Positions 27,208 through 35,091 of a stretch of DNA of 64,000 nt are shown in pieces; the first letter of the stretch is position 1, and every line of letters begins with the position of its first letter. This stretch comes from Lacinutrix mariniflava. Lineage in GTDB: Bacteria; Bacteroidota; Bacteroidia; Flavobacteriales; Flavobacteriaceae. Location: NCBI RefSeq assembly GCF_001418015.1, contig NZ_LIQG01000032.1, positions 124,001-188,000 of the forward strand, read 5' to 3'. The translations under genes were made by a program, and so were the position numbers. Under the pieces are notes generated by a model. It saw nothing but the letters and a program-made list of their open reading frames with translations. It did not search any database and was not told the DNA's origin.

Positions 27208-27277
27208 TTGACTTTATCAGAAAAACAACTAACTTCGTTTAACATCTGATAAGCAATATTGAAACGCTTTTTTATCA
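27208..27277 (+). promoter_or_regulatory. Upstream module 2 (hairpin partly decayed)
   Basis: TTG (27208-27210), 19-bp spacer, TAACTTCG (27230-27237), CGTTTAAC. The left arm TGATAAGCAA no longer pairs fully with TTTTTTATCA (27268-27277); about 6 bp remain. Confidence 0.7.
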
Positions 27278-27323
27278 ATGGAACTTTTCACTTAATGTCT
27301 AAGCATAGCCGAAAAAATAATAA

Positions 27324-27785
27324 ATGAATATAATTGACTCTCTTTTTGGAAAAAAAAAGACTTTTAATCATCCTGTAATTGGGATTTTAAAAAGCCAAAG
27401 AATTAAAGGTAATAACTCTACTAAAAGTTACACTTGGCATGGAAATATAAAATTAAGTAACAAATTACTTGTAACAACTATTATCCTAGAAGGAAATAAT
27501 TCAAGTCCTTTTGCTAATCACTTAAATTTTATAAGTCAGTTAATTCAGAATTGGGAAAGTGCGTATTTACCGAAAATTGAAAATGAAATTAACAAAATCG
27601 GGATTAATAAAATTGAAAAATATTCTAATTGGAAAAATGATTTTTACTTATCTGCAATCTATCCGATGAATGATAAAAGTAATGAATTTGAATTAACATT
27701 GGAACCGATAAATACAGATATTACAAACTCCATAAGCATCGAAATTAAAAATAATATTATTACAAAAGTTGAAAAATACGAGTAA
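27324..27785 (+). CDS. Unknown protein (cassette unit 2)
   Basis: A soluble, Asn/Lys/Ile-rich protein of 153 residues (MNIIDSLFGKKKTFNHPVIG...). It contains SYTWHGNIKL and LIQNWESAYLPKIENEI, and alternating hydrophobic residues suggest a mixed alpha/beta fold. No family recognised. It is the only gene between upstream module 2 and downstream module 2. Confidence 0.55.
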   Translation: MNIIDSLFGKKKTFNHPVIGILKSQRIKGNNSTKSYTWHGNIKLSNKLLVTTIILEGNNSSPFANHLNFISQLIQNWESAYLPKIENEINKIGINKIEKYSNWKNDFYLSAIYPMNDKSNEFELTLEPINTDITNSISIEIKNNIITKVEKYE

Positions 27786-27796
27786 TAAAAAACGTA

Positions 27797-27934
27797 AGCA
27801 CAACACTGTATATTAAAAATTACTATTTTATGCTGAACACTGTCAGTTGCTGTACTTGCTAGCTTCCAATTTTCCTATGAAAAACCTTAGCACACAAACA
27901 CACAACTTTTTATATACATAAACGTTAAACAAAC
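27797..27934 (+). repeat. attC-like downstream module 2 (divergent)
   Basis: Starts CACAACACTGTATATT and ends CATAAACGTTAAACAAAC. Outer arms pair as GTATATTAAAAATT with AACTTTTTATATAC, a different sequence from module 1 but the same pairing plan. The last segment has one change (GTTAAACAAAC). Confidence 0.65.
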
Positions 27935-28032
27935 TTTCCTAAAACCCACAAAATAAGAATACTAAGAAGCAAAATGAATAACAACAGACTGTCAATAAGG
28001 TTAAATTGTACGCTTTGCTCTTCTTTTTTTTC

Positions 28033-28126
28033 TTGACTTTGCCACAAAAATCAATTAACTTCGTTTAACATCTTATAAAAAACACTTGAGCTTAAATTGG
28101 TTTAGTATTTAAACAATTTTTAATCA
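28033..28126 (+). promoter_or_regulatory. Upstream module 3 (long type, diverged)
   Basis: TTG (28033-28035), 20-bp spacer, TAACTTCG (28056-28063), CGTTTAAC, then a decayed long-type hairpin ending TTTTTAATCA (28117-28126). Gap 27786-28158 has only downstream module 2, a spacer and this module. Confidence 0.6.
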
Positions 28127-28158
28127 ATAAAATAGTGTGTTTCATAAACAAAACAAAT

Positions 28159-29265
28159 ATGAAAAAACTGATATTTATATTCTTTTCTTTGATTTATTTA
28201 ACAACTTTTGCTAATGACGGCGCTTATTACGCCTCTGGAAATCAATTAATTCCAATTTCGGAAAATGACGTTTCAATAACAAAGGAAATATTAACTCTTG
28301 AAAGAAGGATAGTTAACGACATTGAATATGTGTATGTAACCGTAAATTATACTTTTTACAATCCTAACTCTGAGAAAACAATATTGGTAGGTTTTGAAGC
28401 TCCATCTCCTGCTGGTGATGTTAATGGATTCCCTAAAAATGGAGCACATCCATATATGTCCAATTTTAAAGCAATTATGAATGGAGAGGTCTTAAAATTT
28501 GAAACCTCAATGGTAAATACAGAAAACTATTATATAGATAATCGCATCGATGCTAAAACTGAAAAGGAAGTTATTGGTGACGATTTTAATGCAAACGAAC
28601 CTGATTTCTATTATGTTTATCATTTTAACGCGACATTTAAACCTGGTGAAAACAAAGTCATTCATACCTATAGATTTGAAATGTCTGGGTCAATTTCAGA
28701 AAATTACAGCTTTGATTATATTTTAACAGCGGCAAATAGATGGGCAAACAATCAGATTGACGATTTTACATTGAATATTGATATGGGACCTAATCAAGGT
28801 TTTGAAATAAGAAATACTTTTTTTAAAAACGAGAATGAATGGCTCCTTAATAATGGAAGAGCTTTAAGTACAAATAATAATTCTCTTAAATTCATTACAA
28901 ACAAAAATGGAATCACTTTTAAAAAGAAAAACTTTCATCCAGAAGGTGAATTGTTTATAAAATCAATAAATGGTCCTATGAAGGAACACTATACCTCTTT
29001 TGATTCAAATTCTCATAATTTACCAAAAAAAATAAATTTAAAAAATACAGGCACAAATTCTATTAATGAAAAGTCCTTTAAGATTTTAAAAAATCTTCCT
29101 TTCGCTATTAGAGGTTACGTATTTAAGACTGAACTAATTCAAGATTATTATTTATCGCAAAGTTGGTATCAACCAAAAGTTGAATACAAAGCTAATTTGC
29201 AATCATTATTGTCTGAAGAAAAAGAATGGTTGAAAATAGTTAAATCGAAAGAATGGGATAAATAA
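28159..29265 (+). CDS. Secreted protein with C-terminal YARHG-like domain (cassette unit 3)
   Basis: The ATG at 28159 gives a signal peptide, MKKLIFIFFSLIYLTTFA; the GTG/TTG-type start 24 bp earlier is not needed. The 368-residue protein has a beta-rich body with VYVTVNYTFYNPNSEKTILVGF and FKPGENKVIHTYRFEM, resembling DUF4424-type surface proteins. The C-terminus (IRGYVFKTELIQDYY ... SWYQPKVEY ... LLSEEKEWL) matches the YARHG domain pattern of extracellular Bacteroidota and Firmicutes proteins. Function unknown. Sole passenger of its unit. Confidence 0.7.
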   Translation: MKKLIFIFFSLIYLTTFANDGAYYASGNQLIPISENDVSITKEILTLERRIVNDIEYVYVTVNYTFYNPNSEKTILVGFEAPSPAGDVNGFPKNGAHPYMSNFKAIMNGEVLKFETSMVNTENYYIDNRIDAKTEKEVIGDDFNANEPDFYYVYHFNATFKPGENKVIHTYRFEMSGSISENYSFDYILTAANRWANNQIDDFTLNIDMGPNQGFEIRNTFFKNENEWLLNNGRALSTNNNSLKFITNKNGITFKKKNFHPEGELFIKSINGPMKEHYTSFDSNSHNLPKKINLKNTGTNSINEKSFKILKNLPFAIRGYVFKTELIQDYYLSQSWYQPKVEYKANLQSLLSEEKEWLKIVKSKEWDK

Positions 29266-29270
29266 AGAAA

Positions 29271-29428
29271 ACACAACAGTGTATAAAGTAATCACGGTTT
29301 AAGACTAACTCCAAAACTCTATATTTACTTACTAAGTTTTGTAAAATAAAATGTGACATTTAAGGTTAAATCAAAATGCAGTGTTTATCTCTTACCCTTC
29401 GTTTCTTACACTAAACATTAAACGAACC
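29271..29428 (+). repeat. attC-like downstream module 3 (divergent, longest)
   Basis: Begins ACACAACAGTGTATAAAG and ends AACATTAAACGAACC. AGTGTA at the left pairs with TACACT near the right end. The internal sequence is unlike module 1. Confidence 0.55.
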
Positions 29429-29540
29429 TTTCCAAAATCCATAAAAAAAGCACCTAAGCTCAAAATATTCAGAAGTAAAACGAGTAATAATAGTCTGTAA
29501 TTAAAGCTCGATTGTCTGCTTTGCTATGCTCTCGTTTTGC

Positions 29541-29611
29541 TTGACTTTATCAGAAAAAACAACTAACTTCGTTTAACATCTGATAAAAAACATTGAAACG
29601 CTTTTTTATCA
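29541..29611 (+). promoter_or_regulatory. Upstream module 4
   Basis: TTG (29541-29543), 20-bp spacer, TAACTTCG (29564-29571), CGTTTAAC, perfect hairpin arms TGATAAAAAA (29581-29590) and TTTTTTATCA (29602-29611), loop CATTGAAACGC. The gap 29266-29656 consists of downstream module 3, a spacer and this module. Confidence 0.8.
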
Positions 29612-29656
29612 ATGGAATAGTTGTGCATAATTTGACCAAACCAAAATCTGAACTGA

Positions 29657-30153
29657 TTGAAAAGAGTATTAATTGTTTTTGGAATTATAATAATTAGTTT
29701 AGAAATAGCTCTATATTTTTATTGGTACAAAGAATTAAAATTTATGGAATTCTTTGTTACACTAGGACTTTGTCATTTAGCTAATACAGCCATTTTTTTC
29801 GGATTTCTGACTGAAATACTAGCAAAAGAGAAAAGGGAATTGATAAAAAAACTATCAATAATTTTAGGCTTATCTTTTTTTTAATCCTTTATTTTAATGG
29901 TTCTCGAGTTCAAAACCGGATTGACAATGATGGAATCTTAACAAATGGAATTGTAATCGAAAAAAAGTATGGTGCGAAAACATCACCTTACTTGATAACT
30001 GAATTTAGCCATAATGACTTAAAATATGAATCACAATTAACAATACCTGATTCGCGAGAATTTGAAAAAATAAAATTAGGAGATTCTGTCTTAATTAAAT
30101 TTGTCAAAGAATATCCAAAGATGATGAACAGAACAGAAAAACTATTGAAATAA
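29657..30153 (+). pseudogene. Frameshifted small membrane protein gene (cassette unit 4)
   Basis: The frame from TTG 29657 encodes two membrane segments (VLIVFGIIIISLEIALYFYW; FFVTLGLCHLANTAIFFGF) and stops after 75 residues at 29882, directly behind a run of eight T (29875-29882). Re-reading one base (or adding a ninth T) continues the frame without interruption for about 90 residues (LILYFNGSRVQNRIDNDGIL ... FVKEYPKMMNRTEKLLK) to the TAA at 30151. The intact product would be about 165 residues. It may be a decayed gene, a slippage-controlled gene, or a sequence error. No family recognised. Confidence 0.6.
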
Positions 30154-30160
30154 TAAAAAC

Positions 30161-30300
30161 TATGCACAACACAGTATAAAAATAATGCTTAGTTTAGTTC
30201 TTAATCAAGAGTTCGTGAGCTTTTGTTACGTCTGATTTTCCTGCGGAAAATCCTCGCATACAAAACCACACTATTCTTATACGTAACCGTTAAACGAACC
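30161..30300 (+). repeat. attC-like downstream module 4
   Basis: Begins TATGCACAACACAGTATAA and ends CGTTAAACGAACC. Central hairpin GATTTTCC-TGC-GGAAAATC as in module 1. Outer arms GTATAAAAATAATG pair with CACTATTCTTATAC, so the stem base differs from module 1 in a compensated way. Confidence 0.75.
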
Positions 30301-30412
30301 TTTACTAAATCCATAAAAAAAGCACCTAAGCTCAAAATATTCAGAAGTAAAACGAGTAATAATAGTCTGTAATTAAAGTTACACGGTCTGCTTTGCTATG
30401 CTCTCGTTTTGC

Positions 30413-30506
30413 TTGACTTTATCAGAAAAAACAACTAACTTCGTTTAACATCTGATAAAAAACACCTGTGCTGAACTTGATTCAGTATTGAAATGATTTT
30501 TTATCA
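30413..30506 (+). promoter_or_regulatory. Upstream module 5 (long type)
   Basis: TTG (30413-30415), 20-bp spacer, TAACTTCG (30436-30443). Outer arms TGATAAAAAA (30453-30462) and TTTTTTATCA (30497-30506) enclose a second small hairpin CTGAA-CTTGA-TTCAG (30471-30485). The 30154-30529 gap holds downstream module 4, a spacer and this module. Confidence 0.8.
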
Positions 30507-30529
30507 ATGGAATATTGTAAACAAGCAAA

Positions 30530-31108
30530 ATGAACATTGAGCTAAAAGAAATATCAACCTTTTTTGAAACTGAATATCCATTAAATAAAGATGGGTTACG
30601 GAAACTACTTTCATCGTTCAAAATGGAAAATTTTAAGAAAGGAACGCATATTCTAAAGGCTGGAACGGAAGAAAAACATTTACGATTCCTAAATAAAGGC
30701 GCTATCCGAGAATATTATGCAACTTCTGATAAAGAGACAAATATTAACTTTTATACCAAACCTCAATTTATTACAGATTTATCTTCTTTTAACGCAGATT
30801 CCAAAACTAAAAAGCATCAAGAAACTTTAAGCCAAACCCAACTACTATCAATCGATAAAAGTGCCTTTCGTGAATTGCTGAATGAATATGATTGCGGAAA
30901 ATCATTCATAGATTTATCATTTCAACAATTATTAAAGCAAAAAGAACTTTTTGAATATAACAGAATAACCAAAACTGCGGAGGAGCTTTATAATGAACTT
31001 TTTATTTATAGACCAAATTGGCTTGAGAAAATTCCACAATATCATATTGCGTCTTACTTAAATATTACACCAGAAACTTTAAGTCGAATTCGTAAACGTA
31101 TTTCTTGA
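30530..31108 (+). CDS. Crp/Fnr-family transcription regulator (cassette unit 5)
   Basis: A protein of 192 residues. The cyclic-nucleotide-binding-like beta barrel is at about 25-120 (FKKGTHILKAGTEEKHLRFL), and the C-terminal HTH is short (IPQYHIASYLNITPETLSRIRKRIS). This is the Bacteroidota type of Crp/Fnr protein without visible Fe-S cysteines. It starts 24 bp after the module-5 hairpin and is followed 57 bp later by a metallo-hydrolase gene, which it may control. Confidence 0.85.
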   Translation: MNIELKEISTFFETEYPLNKDGLRKLLSSFKMENFKKGTHILKAGTEEKHLRFLNKGAIREYYATSDKETNINFYTKPQFITDLSSFNADSKTKKHQETLSQTQLLSIDKSAFRELLNEYDCGKSFIDLSFQQLLKQKELFEYNRITKTAEELYNELFIYRPNWLEKIPQYHIASYLNITPETLSRIRKRIS

Positions 31109-31165
31109 TTCAAATCAATGAAAAATAAGCTGTAGTATTCTAATTTTACTTCTTAAAGCAAAATT

Positions 31166-31936
31166 ATGAAAATACATCACTTACGAAATGCCACAATGGT
31201 CATAGAAACTAAAAATGAATTTATTTTGGTTGACCCAATGCTAGGAAAAAAAGCAACTGCTGGACCACCTTTTACTCTTTTTAGATTTAACCCCAAAAGA
31301 AATCCAATTCTCGATTTACCGTCTAATGCAAAGGAAATAGTAAATAAAACAACGCATTGCCTTATTACTCATTTACATCCTGACCATTTAGATAAAGAAG
31401 CAGAGACATTTTTAAAGTTAAATAACACACCGATTACTTGTAGTATTAAAGACGAAAAAACACTAAAAAAACGAGGTTTAAATATTGTTAACACAGTAAA
31501 TTACTGGGAAGAATCCAAATTTTTTGATGGAACTATTAGAGGTATTCCTGCAAAACACGGTTACGGCTTTGTATCTAAACCAATGGGCAATGTAATGGGA
31601 TTTTATATTCAACTTCCAAATGAAAAAACTATTTATTTAAGTGCTGACACCATTTACACAGATGACGTAGCTAAAGTCCTAAAACAATACAAACCAGACA
31701 TTAATGTTGTTGCTTGCGGAACTGCACAGTTAGATATTTTTAAGCCATTATTAATGACAATGGATGATATTATTAAATTTACCAAAAATGCAACAGGAAC
31801 TGTTATTGCAAATCATTTAGAAGCTGTTAATCACTGTCCGACAACTAGAGAACAATTAAGTAAAGAATTGAAAAAACATGGACTTATGGAAAAAACAAAA
31901 ATTCCGAATGATGGAGAAACTATTGATATCGAATAA
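31166..31936 (+). CDS. MBL-fold metallo-hydrolase (UlaG-like, cassette unit 5)
   Basis: A cytosolic protein of 256 residues with an N-terminal MKIHHLRNATMVIETKNEFI strand pair, the metal motif THLHPDHLD (HxHxDH, about 69-77), LSADTIY (metal Asp) and ANHLEAVNHC (metal His). It belongs to the UlaG/RNase Z-like branch of the metallo-beta-lactamase fold. The substrate is unknown; TetR/Crp-linked copies are often in detoxification contexts. Second passenger of unit 5. Confidence 0.8.
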   Translation: MKIHHLRNATMVIETKNEFILVDPMLGKKATAGPPFTLFRFNPKRNPILDLPSNAKEIVNKTTHCLITHLHPDHLDKEAETFLKLNNTPITCSIKDEKTLKKRGLNIVNTVNYWEESKFFDGTIRGIPAKHGYGFVSKPMGNVMGFYIQLPNEKTIYLSADTIYTDDVAKVLKQYKPDINVVACGTAQLDIFKPLLMTMDDIIKFTKNATGTVIANHLEAVNHCPTTREQLSKELKKHGLMEKTKIPNDGETIDIE

Positions 31937-31952
31937 AGCAAGTTGCCAAAAC

Positions 31953-31965
31953 CGTTAAACGAACC
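31953..31965 (+). repeat. Truncated downstream module 5 (right end only)
   Basis: Only CGTTAAACGAACC and the following spacer sequence remain 16 bp after the metallo-hydrolase stop; the palindromic body is missing. Confidence 0.6.
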
Positions 31966-32069
31966 TTTCCAAAATCCATAAAAAAGCACCCAAGGCTCAA
32001 AATATTACGAAGTAAAACGAGTACTAATGGTCTGTATTTAGAGTTGCACTGTCTGCTTTGCTAAGCTCT

Positions 32070-32120
32070 AGTTTTGTTTAATTTGTTTTAGAAAAACCAT
32101 TAACCTTATTTAACATCTAA
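32070..32120 (+). promoter_or_regulatory. Degenerate upstream module 6
   Basis: The spacer and module remain recognisable (gttttgtttaatttgttt ... ttaaccttatttaacatcta), but TTGAC, TAACTTCG and the hairpin are all mutated. Transcription of the next gene appears to use a separate promoter. Confidence 0.45.
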
Positions 32121-32150
32121 TTAAAAACAGACAGACTTGTCTGTTTTTAA
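32121..32150. promoter_or_regulatory. TetR operator 1 (autoregulatory)
   Basis: A 30-bp palindrome with perfect 13-bp arms TTAAAAACAGACA and TGTCTGTTTTTAA around GACT. It overlaps the TTG -33 element (32137-32139) of the TetR gene, whose -7 is TATATTTG at 32161-32168. It shares GACAGACYTGTCTGT with operator 2. Confidence 0.75.
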
Positions 32151-32168
32151 TATTTTTTTATATATTTG
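32137..32168 (+). promoter_or_regulatory. TetR gene promoter
   Basis: TTG (32137-32139), 21-bp spacer and TATATTTG (32161-32168). The predicted transcript start nearly coincides with the ATG at 32173, so the mRNA may be leaderless or almost so. Confidence 0.6.
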
Positions 32169-32172
32169 CAGT

Positions 32173-32736
32173 ATGAAACATAGTGAAGTAAAAAATAGAA
32201 TTACTGAAACAGCCTCATTTTTATTTTATAAGAATGGGTATAATTCTACAGGTATAAACCAGATTATTGCAGAAGCTGGTATTGCTAAGGCCACGCTTTA
32301 CAATCATTTTAAATCTAAAGAAGAGATTTGTTTGGCTTATCTTCAATTTAAGAATATCAATTTTATTGAAGATTTTGAAAAGTTTACAACATCAAAACCA
32401 AAAGGAAAAGATCAGGTACTGGCTATATTCGATTTCCTTCGATTATTTTATCAAGATAAAGATTTCAATGGATGTTGGTGTATAAAAACGGTTTCAGAAA
32501 TACCAAAAGACAATGAAATTATTAGGAATGAAATTCAGTCTCAAAAAAACGAATTTATTGCGCTTATAACAAGACTGATTACTAACAACCTTGAAGACGT
32601 AAAAAGCGAACAAGTGAATTCACTCGCAAGACAAATCTATTTACTGTACGAAAGCGCGGTAGGAGAAAGCCACTTACATCAAGAAGATTGGCCTATTATA
32701 GAGTCTAAAAATTTATGTGAAAAAATAATAGCTTAA
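32173..32736 (+). CDS. TetR/AcrR-family repressor
   Basis: A protein of 187 residues with the TetR HTH at the N-terminus (ASFLFYKNGYNSTGINQIIAEAG, then KATLYNHFKSKEEIC). I chose ATG 32173 because the promoter -7 element lies just before it and MKHSEVKNRITETA is a normal TetR start; a start at 32137 lies upstream of that element. Operators in its own promoter and before the cupin gene indicate autoregulation and control of the downstream genes. The C-terminal ligand domain is not diagnostic. Confidence 0.9.
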   Translation: MKHSEVKNRITETASFLFYKNGYNSTGINQIIAEAGIAKATLYNHFKSKEEICLAYLQFKNINFIEDFEKFTTSKPKGKDQVLAIFDFLRLFYQDKDFNGCWCIKTVSEIPKDNEIIRNEIQSQKNEFIALITRLITNNLEDVKSEQVNSLARQIYLLYESAVGESHLHQEDWPIIESKNLCEKIIA

Positions 32737-32752
32737 AAAAATTTAAACAAAC

Positions 32753-32774
32753 AAAGACAGACCTGTCTGTCTTT
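32753..32774. promoter_or_regulatory. TetR operator 2 (before the cupin-SDR genes)
   Basis: Perfect 10-bp arms AAAGACAGAC and GTCTGTCTTT around CT, 16 bp before the cupin ATG. Confidence 0.75.
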
Positions 32775-32789
32775 AAACAACAATTGATT

Positions 32790-33233
32790 ATGAAAGAAAA
32801 CAAAACATCAAGCGATTACTCAAAACTAGAATTAGGTGAATTCTCAAATTTGACTGAAAACGTTTTTCAACCAAGTCCAGATTTTAAACTAGAAGGCAAA
32901 AGGTTTGTAAAAGACGAATTAGGATTAACCAGCTCCGAAATCTCATTTAATACCATGGAAGCGCATACGGCCATTCCTCTCCTTCACAAACACAAAGAGA
33001 ACGAAGAAATATATATTGGTGTTAAAGGGAAAGGACAATTACTTCTCAATGATAATTATGTAGATATAAAAGAAGGAACGATTGTAAGAGTCGCGACAGA
33101 TACCGAAAGAGCTATCAGAAATAATTCGGACGCACTTTTCTCTTTTATAGTAATACAGGCCAAAGAAAATTCATTAGAAGGAAGTACTGTTTCTGACGGA
33201 TACTTAATTGAGAAAAAACCAAATTGGAATTAA
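32790..33233 (+). CDS. Cupin-domain protein
   Basis: A single-domain cupin of 147 residues with [28 protein letters not shown] (motif 1, HxH...E, G) and [19 protein letters not shown] (motif 2, in which the usual His is replaced, so metal binding may be altered). I use ATG 32790 rather than the TTG 6 bp earlier. It follows operator 2 and precedes the SDR gene by 23 bp, so both should be repressed by the TetR protein. The role may be in quinone or reactive-carbonyl response, as inferred from context only. Confidence 0.8.
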   Translation: MKENKTSSDYSKLELGEFSNLTENVFQPSPDFKLEGKRFVKDELGLTSSEISFNTMEAHTAIPLLHKHKENEEIYIGVKGKGQLLLNDNYVDIKEGTIVRVATDTERAIRNNSDALFSFIVIQAKENSLEGSTVSDGYLIEKKPNWN

Positions 33234-33256
33234 TTAATATAAAAATAATAAATAAA

Positions 33257-34003
33257 ATGAAAGAATTTGCAAACAAAGTAGCCTTAGTCATTGGCGGAAC
33301 AAGTGGTATTGGTAATGCAACAACACATGCATTATTAGAAGGTGGTGCAACGGTACATGTTGTAGGAAGAAACACGGATAAAATTGCCGATGCAACAAAC
33401 TTAATTAAACACACAGCAAACATCTCTAACACAACAGAGGTTGAAGCGCTAATAGCTAAAATTGATGGTCTAGATAACTTAGATTATTTAGTAAATGCTT
33501 CAGGAATTTTTGGTCCTAAACCATTTTTAGATCATACATTGGAAGATTATAATTCCTACCAAGATTTAAACAGAGGCTTCTTTTTTATCACACAAAGTGT
33601 TGCTAAAAAAATGAAAGCAACTCAAGGAGGATCGATTGTAAACGTAGGCTCTATGTGGGCAAAACAAGCTGTAAAAGCAACACCTTCTTCTGCATATTCT
33701 ATGCAAAAAGCAGGTTTACATTCATTAACTCAACATTTGGCTATGGAATTAGCAGACGATAACATTCGTGTAAATGCGGTCTCTCCTGCCCTAGTAAACA
33801 CGCCTGTTTATCATGGTGTTTTTGGTGGAGAACAAGCTGCTAAAGAAGCATTGGTTGGTTTTAACGGTTTTCATCCAATAGGTCGTTTTGGTGAATCGGA
33901 AGATATTGCTAACAGTATTGTCTTCTTATTATCAGACAAAGCTGCTTGGGTAACTGGTGCTATTTGGGATACCGATGGTGGTGTTATGGCTGGTAGAAAT
34001 TAA
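33257..34003 (+). CDS. SDR-family oxidoreductase
   Basis: A classical SDR of 248 residues: [18 protein letters not shown] (cofactor motif), NASG, the catalytic Ser in [10 protein letters not shown] and YSMQK (YxxxK), and VSPALVNTP. It should reduce or oxidise a small carbonyl/alcohol with NAD(P)(H). I chose ATG 33257 ([14 protein letters not shown]); an upstream in-frame start overlaps the cupin gene. It is the last gene before a terminator. Confidence 0.88.
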   Translation: MKEFANKVALVIGGTSGIGNATTHALLEGGATVHVVGRNTDKIADATNLIKHTANISNTTEVEALIAKIDGLDNLDYLVNASGIFGPKPFLDHTLEDYNSYQDLNRGFFFITQSVAKKMKATQGGSIVNVGSMWAKQAVKATPSSAYSMQKAGLHSLTQHLAMELADDNIRVNAVSPALVNTPVYHGVFGGEQAAKEALVGFNGFHPIGRFGESEDIANSIVFLLSDKAAWVTGAIWDTDGGVMAGRN

Positions 34004-34013
34004 AAACACAACA

Positions 34014-34061
34014 AAAAAATAAGTCATAATCTACATCTTTATAGGTTATGACTTATTTATT
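34014..34061 (+). terminator. Terminator after SDR gene
   Basis: Arms AAATAAGTCATAA and TTATGACTTATTT with a 17-base loop. Confidence 0.75.
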
Positions 34062-34101
34062 CACATCTCACAAAAACTAATTTGAGACTAAAATTAAAAT
34101 T

Positions 34102-35082
34102 ATGAAAAACCTAGTCCTAGCCTTAAGTATTGTTTTCCTTTTCAGCTCGTGTAAAGAACAGGTATCATTAGACACCAAAAGCACTTCTATTACGACACAA
34201 TCTAGTATTGAAAATCAAAAATCAACATTAAGATATAAAACATTAGAGGTTAATGGCATTAATATCGCCTATAGAGAAGCTGGTAATGTTAACAACCCAA
34301 CCATTGTTTTACTGCATGGTTTTCCTGCATCATCCTATCAATATAGAAAAGTATTAGCGCAATTATCTAACGAGTTTCACTTAATTGCTCCGGACTATCC
34401 TGGTTTTGGTAACAGTGATTTTCCAGATGCTGAAACGTTTAAGTATACCTTTGATAATATTGCAACCGTTGTAGATTCCTTTTTAGAACAAAAGAAAATT
34501 GATTCTTACGCTATAATGATTCAAGATTATGGTGCACCTATTGGTTTTAGATTAGCCACAGCACATCCAGAAAGAATTACCGCAATAATAAACCAAAACG
34601 GAAATGCTTATGAAGAAGGTTTAGGTGAAGCTTGGTCTGGAATAAGAGCACTTTGGAAAAATAGAACAAAACAGGCAGAAGATGCTTTGTTACCTGCTTT
34701 TTCTTTAGAAGGTTTAAAATGGCAATACACACATGGTGTTAGAGATACTGAAACTGTAGATCCGGATACTTACAATTTAGATTTCTTAAGATTGTCGAGA
34801 CCAAACGCACATGCCGTAAATTTAGATTTGTTTTATGATTATCAGAATAATATAAAACTATATCCAAAATGGCAACAGTATTTAAGAGACAATCAACCAC
34901 CATTATTAATCGTTTGGGGTAAAAATGATGCTTTTTTTCCTGAAAGTGGTGCAGAAGCTTTTAAAAAAGACGTAAAAAACATAGATTACAACATTTACGA
35001 TACAGGTCATTTTGCCTTAGAGGAATACGGTGATGCCATTATTGAAAACATTAGGGTTTTCATGAGAAATCAGAATAAATAG
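34102..35082 (+). CDS. Lipoprotein alpha/beta hydrolase (epoxide hydrolase-like) A
   Basis: A protein of 326 residues with a lipoprotein signal (MKNLVLALSIVFLFSSC). The oxyanion region is VLLHGFPASSYQYR, the nucleophile elbow IQDYGAPIGFR places Asp as the nucleophile, and GKNDAFFP and DTGHFALEEYG supply acid and His. An Asp nucleophile with HGxP is the epoxide hydrolase/haloalkane dehalogenase pattern. Anchoring in the envelope is unusual for that group. It is adjacent to a paralogue 9 bp downstream, so a tandem duplication is likely. Confidence 0.82.
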   Translation: MKNLVLALSIVFLFSSCKEQVSLDTKSTSITTQSSIENQKSTLRYKTLEVNGINIAYREAGNVNNPTIVLLHGFPASSYQYRKVLAQLSNEFHLIAPDYPGFGNSDFPDAETFKYTFDNIATVVDSFLEQKKIDSYAIMIQDYGAPIGFRLATAHPERITAIINQNGNAYEEGLGEAWSGIRALWKNRTKQAEDALLPAFSLEGLKWQYTHGVRDTETVDPDTYNLDFLRLSRPNAHAVNLDLFYDYQNNIKLYPKWQQYLRDNQPPLLIVWGKNDAFFPESGAEAFKKDVKNIDYNIYDTGHFALEEYGDAIIENIRVFMRNQNK

Positions 35083-35091
35083 AAATACAAT

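Noticed and set aside
29875-29882. Certain programmed -1 frameshift at T8
   Set aside because: The slippery run fits, but I see no convincing downstream stimulatory structure, and decay or read error explains it as well; kept only as a possibility.
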